DNA of 64,000 bases from Siphonodentalium dalli (taxonomy: Eukaryota; Mollusca; Scaphopoda; Gadilida; Siphonodentaliidae): NCBI GenBank assembly GCA_032622095.1, contig CP136066.1:191136816-191200815 (forward strand). The letters are read 5' to 3'. Every line of letters begins with the position of its first letter. Position 1 is the stretch's first letter. A program made the translations under genes and the position numbers. Of the stretch, positions 44,501 to 55,307 are shown one piece after another. The notes beneath the pieces were generated by a model. It was not told the DNA's origin, did no database searches, and saw only the letters and a program-made list of their open reading frames with translations.

Positions 44501-45857
44501 CCCTGGCTACCATCTTGGCAACCATCCTGTATCCAGTTGATATTGGTTTATCATAATGGACCAGAAGAGCCACATATTATGGTTCATCTCAGTTCCGTCT
44601 CAAAGTTCTGCCCATTTCCTTTCAATAATATGGTCAGAATCACAAAAGAGGTTCTCCGCAAATTTCCATACTTTAAAATGAATTTGTCATGCCCCATTCG
44701 GAACTGGGGCAACCATAATAGAACATTTAGTTGTCAGTTAATTAACTAACACGTATAATAACCAAGTGAGTCACAATTTGCTACATTTTCGGATAACGCA
44801 GAGAATAATGTTATATATATAATGTAATAATGATATATGTAAAAAAAATAACTTTTACCAATTTGGTTGCCATTTTGGAAGCCATCTTGAGCAATTTGGT
44901 CTATAAACACCGTAGTGTGACACATTTAAGATAGACCAATACAATAAACACCTTTTAATCTAAAGATAGTTACATATTACTAGAAAAAATGATCCAAACC
45001 TGAAAAGTTAATTTTTGCCGATATTTATGTCAAGTTTTTGAGAGAAAAGTCCAATATTTTTGGTGATGTCAGTGGTGATAACAGTAACAATTAACAGTGG
45101 TGCAGCAGACATGTTAGTATTCAATGTATAGAAGGCATAGTAGCCAATTTTGTACATCAACCACAACTTGTAAGCGATTGCAGGACACCCCAGGGCAATA
45201 TTTACCATTTTCCATATTTTGGCGGCCTTTTTGGCAGCCATTTTGAGCCAAAGTAAGAATTTTCGTTCCAGTGAGTTGGAATATTCATAGGTAATGGTAT
45301 GCCTCACTTATTTGCAACCTTCTGTTCATGTCTTGTTGAAATATGACTAGAATCCCAGTTGTGATTTTTTTGTGAAATTTTATAACGCGTTCTGTAAAAT
45401 CGAATTTTTGAGTGATTACAAGGGGATAGGACCCCAATAATGGCATATATAATTGCTCCAATGATCAGTTAATATAAAAAATACAAAATAACGTCATATT
45501 ACTCAACCATTTCCAAACATCATGAACTGATCTAGAAGATATTTGTGAAAAAATGTCATATTTTCAACTTCCGGCGGCCATTTTGGTGGCCATCTTGGAT
45601 GGTGAGTTTCAATTTTGGGCCAAAATAGTGTCATTATACCTTAGCTTCATGAAAATATATATATTTTACTAGATTAGTCATGTGAGTTTGCAATAAATTC
45701 CAAGTAACTGGTTTTACGTCTGTGAAAAAAATTGGGGGGGGGTATACTTTTTAGGGCACTATAAAAAAAATTGCTCAAGACTGACACAGATGGCCAGCCG
45801 ATAAAATCTTGATGTCGGATACCTGAATTTACAAAATCCGCAGAGAAAAAAACTTTA
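41561..45857. repeat. 4.3-kb palindrome (inverted repeat, arms about 1.75 kb)
   Basis: The left arm 41561-43320 and right arm 44108-45857 are reverse complements with scattered differences. Outer ends are AGTTTTTTTCTCTGCGGATT and AATCCGCAGAGAAAAAAACT. Matching internal landmarks: CATCCAAGATGGCCACC (41818) with GGTGGCCATCTTGGATG (45585), and ATGGTTCATC-side TTCCGTCTCAAAGTTCTGCC (44596) with its complement at 42797. Spacer about 790 bp. Each arm keeps a 95-99-codon frame (42108-42395 and 45307-45008) that I do not recognise. Confidence 0.9.
42930..44110 (+). repeat. 42-bp minisatellite at the palindrome centre
   Basis: Units such as GTGCATATGTATACCTGGAG TGACTCTATGGTC recur at 38-42 bp (starts 43631, 43673, 43711, 43752, 43794). 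About 28 diverged copies. Beyond 44108 the array continues in reverse complement to about 44480 as part of the right arm. Long open frames with His/Thr/Ile-rich or Tyr/Val-rich repeats on both strands are by-products of the period being a multiple of three. Confidence 0.85.
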
Positions 45858-46149
45858 TACGCCAAAACACGCATCCGTGACATGGCGGCCGGACTAACTC
45901 CATAGAACACGAAACGCGGATTCGTGATCCATGCAAAGGGATAGTAACCCGATTCGTGTATCTGGGCAAGTTTGTCAGTTGCTTTCCGGGAGTCGGCAGT
46001 TTCTACACGCGGTGGTGTGATTTACCAGTGAAATTAACAGCGACTAACTGACAACGTCGTGATATGGCATAGCTGCTGAAACGACTATAAACCCCAATCA
46101 ACCAACCAAACCATTGATTTGAAACAAAACCTCTGGATAATCCCAACCA

Positions 46150-47185
46150 ATGGTCATTCCGGGAGCTACCCTTTCACCACATTGGGACTTAACCTCACTA
46201 GTTTTGTTCCTTGTTATGTCCTTCAACTTGAAGAAAAAAAGTGGCCATGTAGAATCCAGACAAGATGGCGGTCATCATAGCCGCCGTTTTCAGACTAGGC
46301 CCTAAGTCAGTTTGATGTAAATTATAGCGGGAAACTCGAGAAAAATGTTTACAAATGTATTTATATTCGTGAAGCTAAGACATAACGGCACTTTTAAAGG
46401 GCACAATTGAAACTCCCCATCCATGATGACCACCACAATGGCCGCCGGAATTTGAAAATATGACGTTTGTTCACTTATATCTTCTAGATCAGTTTATTTA
46501 GTTTGGAACTGGTTGAGAAATATTACTTTATTTTGTATTTTATATATTAATTGATCATTGGAGCAATGAAATATGCAATTATTGGGGTCCTAGCCATTTG
46601 ACAGAATGCGGTATAAAATTTCACACAGAAATCATAATTGGAATTTTTGTCATATTTCAACAAGAACTGAACAGAACTTTGTAATATAAGCGAGGCATAT
46701 CATTACCTATGAATATTCCAACTCGCTGGAAAAAAATTGTTTCTTTGACCCAAAATGGCTGCCGAAATGCCCGCCAAATTATGAAAAATGGTATACATTG
46801 GCCCAGCGTGCCCTGCAATTACTTACAAGTTGTGGTTGATTCTGCCTTATATGTATTGAATACTAACATGTCTGATGCACCATGGTTAATTGTTACTATT
46901 GTCACCACTGATAAAAGTGTCAATATTTCTTAGCTTCACGAAAATATATACATTTGTATACATTTTACTGGAGTTTCCCGCTATAATTTGCATCAAGCTG
47001 ACTTAGGGCCTAGTATGAAAAACGGCGGCCATAATGGCAGTCATCTTGTCTGGAGTCTACACGGCCACTTTTTTTTTTAACATTGCTTAAAAGTTGAAGG
47101 ACATAATAAGGAACAAAATGACCGGGGTTAAATTAAGTCCCAGGGGGTGCAAGGGTATCCCATTAGCTCCCTGACTATCACGGTC
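46150..47185. mobile_element. Foldback element related to the palindrome arms
   Basis: TIRs of about 230 bp: GTTCCTTGTTATGTCCTTCA (46206) pairs with its complement near 47085-47115, GTGGCCATGTAGAATCCAGA (46241) with TCTGGAGTCTACACGGCCAC (47049), and CAGTTTGATGTAAATTATAG (46307) with its complement at 46979. The centre (46370-46920) matches the left palindrome arm 41770-42330 in order. This copy shows what one unit looks like before the large duplication. Confidence 0.8.
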
Positions 47186-47451
47186 GGTCTGAACTTTCCA
47201 ACTCCTGTTTATTCAGACATGAACTTTTCCAGCTGTTGAAATTTGTGACCAAATGGTGGGGCTAAAAAATCAGCATCAACGACGACATACAGATACCGTT
47301 ATAGAATGTATGCCCATGTTTGGCGACACCAACACAACAATCTCGATACAGCGCACAGTCCAGAGATTGTTGTTGATTGGATAATAATCGTCGATCCCAT
47401 CTCGCGACCAGTTAGTTTCGCGAGGCCATGTTTCGACTTGGAACACCGTGA

Positions 47452-47493
47452 TTATTAGGGTAGTCTAGACCAGATACCAGAATTCGGCCGTTT
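47452..47493. repeat. Inverted partner of the 37548 element end
   Basis: TAGTCTAGACCAGATACCAG then AATTCGGCCGT matches 37548-37615 in reverse. Confidence 0.6.
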
Positions 47494-47655
47494 CTGTATA
47501 TAGTTATTGTATGTATATCAATTGTCATGCACATGACTGCAACTCACTCAATGGATATAATGGCTTCACGTGTTGGAGAAATACACACATCTCTATCTTA
47601 AAGCCACATGGCGGTTGCTCCAAAATACAAATCATAATATGATCATACGCTAGCG

Positions 47656-48786
47656 TAAATAACGAACCAAGGAAAAACCACTCACATGAGGGTAGCTGTG
47701 GCGTTTTTTGTTTTAATTTTTTGTTTTTTATTTATCAAAATATGTTTATAGATTCCCTGGTATTCCCTTCAAATAAAATTTACATAAGCCTATATTTCCT
47801 GGGTTGATTATCAGTAAAAGTAATTAGAGTAAAAATTAGGCCAATCGTACTTCCGCGGAATTCTGACTTTATAAGCTCGGAATTCTGACATTATAAACTT
47901 GATATTCTGTCTTTTTAACTCGGAATTCTGACTTTATAAACTCGGAATTCTGACTTTTTAACTCGGAATTTTCACTTTATAAACTCGGAATTCTGACTTT
48001 ATAAACTCGCAATTTTGACTTTATTAACTCGAAATTTTGACTTTATAATTCGGAATTCTGACTTTTTAACTCGGAATTCTGACCTTATAAACGTGGAATT
48101 TTGACTTTATAAACTCGGAATTTTGACTTTATAACTCGGAATTCTGTCTTTTTAACTCGAAATTCTGACTTTATAAACTCGGAATTTTGTCTTTTTAACT
48201 CGGAATTCTGACTTTATAAACTCGGAATTCTGACTTATAAACTCGGAATTCTGACTTTTTAACTCGGAATTCTGACTTTATAAACTCGGAATTCTGACTT
48301 TTTAACTCGGAATTCTGACTTTATAAACTCGGAATTCTGACTTTATAAACTCGGAATTCTGACTGTTTAACTCGGAATTCTGACTTTATTAACTTGGAAT
48401 TCTGACTTTATAACTCGGAATTCTGTCTTTTTAACTCGGAATTCTATCTTTATAATTCTGAATTCTGACTTTATAACTTGGAATTCTGTCTTTTAACTCG
48501 GCATTTTTACATTTATTAACTCGGTATTCTGACTTTATAAACAACAAAACACATAGATGATTGTATGACGTTTATATAAATAGGAGAGTGTTGCACATCG
48601 ACTGATTTGTGTTGGCCTCTTAACAGCCGATTACGACAATAATGCTTTAGGCCCACCGATCTACTGTGCGACAAAAGTGCTCCCCAAATTCAAAAAATAG
48701 AGCGTCGTATTAGTTAATAATTGGTGACGTCACAAAATCAGATATAGCCTATATACGACCCAAAGCGGCTTTGGTTCGTTATTATT
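47656..48786. mobile_element. TIR insertion carrying a minisatellite, splitting an older repeat
   Basis: Ends AAATAACGAACCAAGG (47658) and CTTTGGTTCGTTATTATT (48769) are inverted. The flanks are the two parts of the repeat otherwise seen whole at 34490-34960: CCACATGGCGGTTGCTCCAA on one side and AGCTTTTGAATTTTCC on the other. No transposase inside. Confidence 0.7.
47857..48541 (+). repeat. 21-22-bp minisatellite with an EcoRI site per unit
   Basis: About 32 units alternating AACTCGGAATTCTGACTTTA(TA) and AACTCGGAATTCTGACTTTT(T). Most have GAATTC. The alternation of 21 and 22 bp suggests a 43-bp higher-order unit. Variation is higher at both ends than in the middle, as expected for an array that expands internally. 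Confidence 0.95.
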
Positions 48787-49170
48787 AGCTTTTGAATTTT
48801 CCCAGTATCGAAATAGGTCGGTAAATATCTTAGCTACCTTTCTAAAAGCATTTTGTAACCCAAAAAGACGCATTCAAATAATGAAAAATGCAACTTTGAA
48901 CAAGGTGTGTTGGTCCCAAACAAAAACAAAACAGCCATTTGCACGACATGCAACAGAAAACCGCGTTCCGTTCTATTCCTGATATGGCAGCAATAATGGG
49001 CGTTTATCTAACATCGGGCGAAAAATTGGAAAATGGCTGATTTTGGCGAGTAGTTTTTTAAAGCATATGAAGCCGGCATATAAATTGTTCGTGTATTTAT
49101 CGACGTATCCGTCCCTCCAAATAACGAATGAGCCATGTCCGTTTAAACAAATAACAGGGAGTCATATGAC
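48787..49170 (-). repeat. Right part of the split dispersed repeat
   Basis: Reverse complement of 34490-34900: CCCAAAAAGACGCATTCAAA, TTGGTCCCAAACAAAAACAA, TTTGCACGACATGCAACAGA and TGAGCCATGTCCGTTTAAAC. Confidence 0.7.
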
Positions 49171-49317
49171 TATCAGAACAGTATTACGTCAGTGTAAACA
49201 AAACGTCATTCATGGGAAGGACTCGCAGCAAATAAGAATATACACGTCGCATGGAAAAGCCTGGATATAATGTGCCACGTGTGCATAATAAGGTCCACAG
49301 AGGGTGGAATTAGTGAC

Positions 49318-49341
49318 GCTATCACGCACAGTGTGATAGCA
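49318..49341. repeat. GCTATCAC...GTGATAGC hairpin
   Basis: Perfect 8-bp arms with an 8-bp loop, followed 20 bp later by AATTCACCATCTGG. Part of the small-element cluster. Confidence 0.5.
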
Positions 49342-49574
49342 TTACCAAATTCACCATCTGGGGACACCATTCTGCTTAGCCTACATCATATGGGAAGTAT
49401 TTATGGTCTCGAATTAACATGGTTTTATTTACTTTTGTCGTTCTGTTCAATTTATATATCCCCTAATTTGCAGACGATATATTGCATAATCGAGGTGACT
49501 AATGGGTGAACGTCACCAACTTCAACTGGGGAACTTCAATATGATACCAGGTCCCCATATAAGTTGAGGCCTAG

Positions 49575-49667
49575 GCAGAATGAGGTCGCTGTATGGTGAA
49601 TTTTACGACGCTAACCAGTAGTGCTGGATAGGGTCACACAATTCACCATACAGCGACCTCATTCTGC
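49575..49667. mobile_element. Perfect 28-bp inverted repeat (hairpin or solo ends)
   Basis: GCAGAATGAGGTCGCTGTAT plus GGTGAATT (49575-49602) is an exact reverse complement of 49640-49667. The loop is 37 bp. Exact identity suggests recent origin, or selection. Confidence 0.85.
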
Positions 49668-49799
49668 AAATGTCAGACACTATATCCAGGCTTGTGCGTG
49701 GAAGTTTAAATACAAGGTTGGCGGTGACACCATACTGCCGAGAATGCCACGTATAGCGGTGTGGGTGCGAAACATATTGGATTGTTTCAGGCTATCGAA

Positions 49800-50135
49800 C
49801 CAACATATCCTCGAATAAATACGGACATAATCAACATATAATTTGAAATAGGTACATAAATGTGATTATTTGATTATGAAATAAGCAGATAATGGAGTCA
49901 ATGCTGTTATTTAGTTCCATGGTGCGGGTCACAGTGAAAACAGATGTTAAAGAGCGTACACCTCAACAGCCGGTAGTGGTTTATTTGTGTCATTTTTCGC
50001 TCATAATCTGCTTAGAATCGCGATAATGTGACTATAACGCTCTCATTTTCAGCACATTATCGATTCAAAATACGGGCGATCCTACGCAGATTATCTATCT
50101 AAAACAACTTCTATTATAAGCAGATAATGTGCGGG
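49800..50135 (+). repeat. TAAGCAGATAAT repeat, copy 3
   Basis: CAACATATCCTCG, GACATAATCAACATATAAT, GAAATAAGCAGATAATGGAG, TGTTAAAGAGCGTACACCTC, CTCATAATCTGCTTAGAATC and TTATAAGCAGATAATG. Confidence 0.8.
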
Positions 50136-50214
50136 TTTTCTTGAGATCGAACGTCCAGCTGTTCAATACTCTTTTCACTCAGACTGAAGACTCTGAATAT
50201 ATTGGATTTATTTT

Positions 50215-50475
50215 ATTCTGAAATAGGCCCATGGTGGACTTTTACCCGCCATTCCACAGGCCGCAATGAAAACACAATATAAAGAGCGTAGCGAACATCT
50301 GGTAATTCTCGAGTTGGTTTATTTGTGATATTTTCCAGCCTGTTGTGAAAATATGCACAATACATGCTTTCCAACATATCACACAAATACGCACATAATC
50401 GAGCTATAATGTGAAATAGGTACATAATTTGATTTGAGATAAGCAGATAATGGAGTCACAGCTGCTATTTCCTTA
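50215..50475 (+). repeat. TAAGCAGATAAT repeat, partial copy 4
   Basis: ATTCTGAAATAGGCCCATGG, TAAAGAGCGTAGCG, then CGCACATAATCGAGCTATAA and GATAAGCAGATAATGGAGTC. The order suggests two overlapping partial copies. Confidence 0.6.
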
Positions 50476-50511
50476 TATGGCGCCGGCCACATGCTAAAGA
50501 GTGTATACCTT

Positions 50512-50680
50512 ATGGCCGGATTCGTCATCTCAGGTTTAAACCTGGTCTACGTAAACCTCTAGGTTTAAACCGCCGTGAGTCAGCAAAATCCGTGGTTTAA
50601 ACCCGACACCGCAGGTCTAAGTGACGAATTCGTCATCTCTGGTTTAAACCTGGTCCAGCCGGACCAGTGGTTTAGCAGTA
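50512..50680. repeat. GTTTAAACCTGG motif array
   Basis: GGCCGGATTCGTCATCTCAG, GGTTTAAACCTGGTCTACG and AACCTCTAGGTTTAAACCGC, then a second ATTCGTCATCTCTGG and TTTAAACCTGGTCCAG. Two direct copies of about 115 bp. Related to 640-835 and 37548-37715. Confidence 0.65.
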
Positions 50681-51122
50681 GTGTCTGTATCGTCGAGATA
50701 ATTAAACGTACTTTCCTAATGCGAACCGCCTCGTTTTATTGATTGCGAAAATCACTAATTACGACAGCGGTCATATTTTGATTGGAAATGAAAACATTTA
50801 TTGTGCCAACAAACTTTAGCTGCGGTCACGCGTACCATAGTATCTTGACATAGTAGGTGTGTCGTATTATGGTGAGATGTTCACACGACGAAGTAATTAA
50901 GCATCGTGGGAAATGTGAGATAGAACGAAAGAGAACAGATGAACATTAGATACTGAATTAACTAAATTTAGCTGACTTGCTTATCTTTAAGATTCTGATT
51001 CTTCTTAAATGCGATTCTCACTTTTTTGTTGAGAGATTCAGTCAGTTCTTCTAACTTGATCGCCTTCTTGTATATTCGCGCAATTTCTGTGTTGCCGCGA
51101 CTATATACAAGAGGAAGACATA
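50681..51122. other. Gene-free stretch
   Basis: Nothing supported. Confidence 0.4.
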
Positions 51123-51600
51123 TCAAGCTGTTGGTGGAGCTGGCTGATAAGGAGTTGTGGTTTTAAGTGTGGATATCCAAACTTCTCGCTGCAGTCTCAT
51201 AGATTTTGTGTCCCCTTCTGTTTCGCAGAGAGGCACTATCGCTATGGACATGAAACTAAAGTCAGTGATAACGTTATGTCGCGGTGAACAGAAATGGTTG
51301 GCAACTGATATGTCCAACTTATGTTTGATGCTTGATAGATGTAACTTTATTGTGGATTATGTGTTCAGTTTTGGGCTGGCCTAGATATTGGAATCTACAA
51401 AACTGACAGGTTATAATACGAATTAAATTTGCAGAGTAGCAATCCATTTGATGAGTGACCCGATATTGAACGCGAGTGGTTTCGCTCTGAAAGAAATTGG
51501 ATATCTGAATATATTGTCTGGTGTTCATGGTGCAACGCTTCCTTTTGCAGTAAGTGATCTTTCCGTCGAGAAGTAGTGGCCGTTCGGTGCAGTTTGCAAA
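51123..51600 (-). pseudogene. Penelope-like GIY-YIG endonuclease remnant
   Basis: On the minus strand, 51528-51319 reads TTRVQYRVTHQMDCYSANLI then RIITCQFCRFQYLGQ; C.S.NLIY.I.C..C..QY.G is the start of Penelope-type GIY-YIG domains with their Cys pair. 51317-51123 continues in another frame with VANHFCSPRHNVITDFSFMS and LQREVWISTLKTTTP, which fits V..HF...GH....DF...I and R..E.FWI..L.T..P. At least one stop or frameshift separates them. The upstream RT part was not identified. These elements copy themselves by reverse transcription and cut DNA with this domain; this copy is inactive. Confidence 0.6.
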
Positions 51601-52365
51601 GGGAGTGAAGGTGATTTAATTTGGCGAAATGCATATATAATTTGAGATTTAATTTTTCTGAGTTGGCCTCGATGAATAAGAGATTCAAACAGAATGTTCC
51701 ATGCAAGTTTTATTAAGATCGTCTTGATCTGAATACATTCTGAGAAAACGAATAACATGATATTTGATGAGGCCATTAAAAAGTCCTGGAGGATGAAATT
51801 AGTTTTATGTAATAAGGAATGATTATCAGTTTCCTTGAGGAAGACCTTTGTGTCTAATAATCCTTGTTCACGGAAATGGTGGGCCTAAAAAATAGTTACA
51901 TTTAGGAAAGTGACTGATGAATATCAGACTGTAGGTTAGTTACCGTTCTGATGATCGTGGCAATTGTGTATGTGGTAGCCAGAACAATATCTCTGCCACT
52001 TCTTTGTCACTGATATTGTTTTTATTGTTATTGCCTTCCTATTCCCAGTAATAAGGATCTGAAACGATTTAGATATGAAAACAATGAAATTATTAATACT
52101 TAACACTAGCCAGTTATAATATATTAATGAGAGACATTTTATTTTGAATGTCTGAGTCATTCACTCAAAGAGTAACACAGAAGGTTGCTGCCATGTTCTT
52201 CGTTGAAAATCATTAATATTCGATTAAATTAATCAACATGTGAATCTAAACATCCATGTACATTTTCCAAAATGTATCGAATAAATGTGGGATTCAAGGG
52301 GAGGTGTGATGAATTCAATTGTAGCTACAAGATCGGTGTAGGCGGCCTGTTTTTGAGTCACGGAT
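51601..52365. other. Gene-free stretch
   Basis: 51525-51776 may be decayed Penelope sequence upstream of the endonuclease, but I cannot confirm motifs. The rest is empty. Confidence 0.35.
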
Positions 52366-52369
52366 GGCC

Positions 52370-52560
52370 TTCGCGGGTGGTATTGCTGTTAGATAGTCAC
52401 ATCTGCTAAACCGCCATAGTCACATCCGGTAAAACCGGCAGAAACAGAAAGAATACTAAAATATAGACACACTTGTTCTTATGCCAATCATAAATATTAC
52501 GTAAGTAGTATGTTATTGTTAAGTGTGTACGCTTTGTTATGTAAACATATGTCAAAGGTA
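52370..52560 (+). repeat. AACAGAAAGAATATTA repeat, copy 2
   Basis: CAGAAACAGAAAGAATACTA, TTGTTCTTATGCCAATCATA and ACGTAAGTAGTATGTTATTG match 58865-59040 and 14335-14470. Confidence 0.6.
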
Positions 52561-53073
52561 ACAAATCTCCATTTAGCCGAATATTGCTAATACTATACTA
52601 CATAGAAAGTGGCAATCGAATTGCTTTGTTCCCGGGTAACGATACTATAAAAGATATGAATTCACATTACTTCAAATACAGACTAAATAATAATGTGAAA
52701 TGAATGATGGCTATATAAATAACAGGTATATATATCAATAATTGTTAGCAGAGATATCTTCCATATCTATATTATGAGTCTGTGCCGACTATTTTGGTTT
52801 TAAATGGGAGTACGGTTATCACCAGTTGATCTAAATATCTTCAGATGACCCGTTATCTAGGTAAATGCCAAACTTGTTATATATATATACCTTTATTTCA
52901 AAACAATTTCGTCAATTCCAGATTGTGATTCCTCGAAGTGGAAACCAAGCGCCGATAAGCACACCCGAGTCACCGATGCTTTACCAAACGCTTCATGTTA
53001 ACACTGATAACTTTTATAATCGCGGTAATTTTATTGAAATTTATTGTATTTATTTCAAACTCGTTTGACTTAC

Positions 53074-53193
53074 TTCGTCCACAAGGACATCAGTGAGTGA
53101 AAATGACTCCAACTGGTGGAGCTGAATAGCCTGCGATGTTTGAAATTTCTTGATGAGGTCCTGGGAAAAGTCGGATCCGTTGAACTTCAAAAC
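53074..53193 (-). CDS. Candidate 40-codon internal exon, unidentified
   Basis: Acceptor TTTTAACCAG and donor GACGAA|GTAAGTC bound exactly 120 bp, phase 0 to 0. It reads VLKFNGSDFSQDLIKKFQTS then QAIQLHQLESFSLTDVLVDE. No stop, balanced composition, strong splice sites. Not recognised. The pattern resembles the mid-part of fibrinogen-like or neurexin-type modules only weakly. Too short to appear as a long open frame. Confidence 0.45.
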
Positions 53194-53979
53194 CTGGTTA
53201 AAATTAAATAAAAGCTAGTTAATAATGAAAGTATTGACATGTAATTCATATAATAATGAGTGATTTTTGTATAATGCGAATAGTATTTATACATATGAAT
53301 CACAAATTCCCATTGATCATAGCTTGGTGGTCACATTTAGAACACAACTAGAGAAAGAGTGTTTAAAATTGAGCAGTTTTAAAGCTTTTTGTATATGTCT
53401 GCCCATGTGGTACTAGGGTCATGTCTGCCTAAGGCATCTATATCTAGCGACGATCGGTCATCGTATTTGCTTAAAATATACAACGTTCGTCAAAATCGAT
53501 CGCGCTTAGGGTGGTGTAATTGGCGTTTTACATGGATCATAGAGACAATGTAATATGTGTCCACTGACAACCCAATCATTACCGACGTGTTGACCGCACT
53601 GAGTTCTCGCAAGTTTTAAGTTTATTAAAATATCTACTTATCATAATTGACATAAGAGATAATTACATATAAACAAGTAATAACATATGTGACGAAATTC
53701 TAGTTCCAATTAAGTCAGAATGTAGAGAAGCCGCTATCTTGGGTCGAGTCGCCAGGTCACTTAAAGTAATTGTTCGTGGAATAATCCGTATGGTGGACGT
53801 TCTATTTAAATGATTACCAGTCCTCTCTTGATATTTATAGAAGTGGTGAATCAGGATTTCCCCGATGCAGGGGCTATATATGATCACCGACTTGGGGCTA
53901 TATATGATCCCCAAAGCTACCAGGCGGGGGTGGCTAACTCTGAGCTACATGTATTTAAGTAAAAGATATTATATTGTAC

Positions 53980-54148
53980 CTTCTTGCCCCGGATCATTCT
54001 GACCGATACATTCAACTAAGTCCCTTCGTGATTTGAAGCTTTCGAGATCGCACGTCAAAAAAGCATTATGGTCAAAATGTTCTATATCAAGTCTGTATAT
54101 GCCAGACGTGTCGCTTTTGGTGTTCGTGCATTGATCAAATGCCAGATA
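53980..54148 (-). CDS. Candidate exon, fibrinogen-like start motif
   Basis: The minus-strand frame from TGA 54149-54151 to the donor GAAG|GTACAA (53980/53979) reads DQCTNTKSDTSGIYRLDIEH, then FLTCDLESFKSRRDLVECIG and QNDPGQE. SGIY..D......F.V.CD is the usual opening of fibrinogen-like and neurexin-like domains. It ends in phase 1, which does not match the exon at 53074, and I found no clean acceptor. So it may be a decayed exon, or another exon lies between. Confidence 0.4.
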
Positions 54149-54324
54149 TCACACAGACTTGACTAATTCCGCATCCGTAAGAGAAGACATGTTTCGACTG
54201 GCCTTAAATGTCGTGATAGCAGACAGTTTGACCTCGCTTATCACTACTCATTTGTCTGGCCTGTTAACTCGTTTTGGGTGCGATTTTTTTCTAGAAAACA
54301 TTACTCACAGACGAGATTGTTCGC

Positions 54325-55010
54325 AGAAATGCTTTACTTTTATATAATTTTAAAGCAATTTATGCGTTTATTCAATGTTGGGTCAGACAATTTGCCATGG
54401 CGGATTACTCCGCGTGACAACTCTTACTTCTGGGTGAACACCCGTATTCCACAAATGTTCTAGAACTTTTGGGTAGATACCACCAAATTGCGACAGGTTG
54501 CCATAGCAACCTATTTTCGGAAATGTATGTGTTTGGGGGCTGTAATTTCGCTATATGACGATATGTTTGCGACATTTTGAATCAACTATAAATTATTTCC
54601 AAAGTTAAATGATCCAGGAATATTTGGCAACATCTGAAACTAGCCTTTGTCGAAAATCACCCAACACCGACAGAGGTTGCCATTCAAAATGGCCGCCAAG
54701 GCCCCGTTTTCAACGATAAAATGCTTACTGTTATATCATTTTATAGCAATGTATGTGTTAATTAACGCTGGGTCAGACCATTGTTCATGACATAATTATC
54801 CACGTGACAACTCATAATATATATATATTGGTGATCATCCGTAGTCTATAAGTCTTCCAGACAATGGGTATATATACTACCAAATTGCGACCAGTTGACA
54901 TGGCAATCAATTTTCGGAATATTATGTGTTTGGGACTGTAATTTCATTATACGAGACGTCTGCATGCCACATTTTGAATCAAATGTAATTAATTTCCATG
55001 TCGACTAAAC
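54325..55010 (+). repeat. Diverged tandem duplication, period about 400 bp
   Basis: ATTTTAAAGCAATTTATGCG, GGGTCAGACAATTTGCCATG, CGTGACAACTC, CCACCAAATTGCGACAGGTT, TATGTGTTTGGGGGCTGTAA and GCGACATTTTGAATCAA recur in order at about +400 bp (54749, 54768, 54804, 54878, 54925, 54968). Confidence 0.7.
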
Positions 55011-55106
55011 GGAAGTGTTTTCCAGTTCGATCCGCCACGCCGGTAAACTTTAAATAGTTAAACTTTTATGTATATGGAACCAAAACATCCAAATTGTATT
55101 TGTTTC

Positions 55107-55109
<3 letters not shown>

Positions 55110-55144
<35 letters not shown>
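55110..55144. repeat. (AT)n microsatellite
   Basis: About 17 uninterrupted AT units. Confidence 0.95.
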
Positions 55145-55148
<4 letters not shown>

Positions 55149-55307
55149 TTATTAAGTGTATCTCATTTTGGCCGAGAAATACCACACACAAAAATAACAA
55201 TTCATATTGAACGAGACATAAAACTGAATTTTTAAATAATTTTATTGGATATTGTTCAATAACTTGTTATTCGGGTTCACTCATATGTACTTTGTTAATA
55301 AACACCG

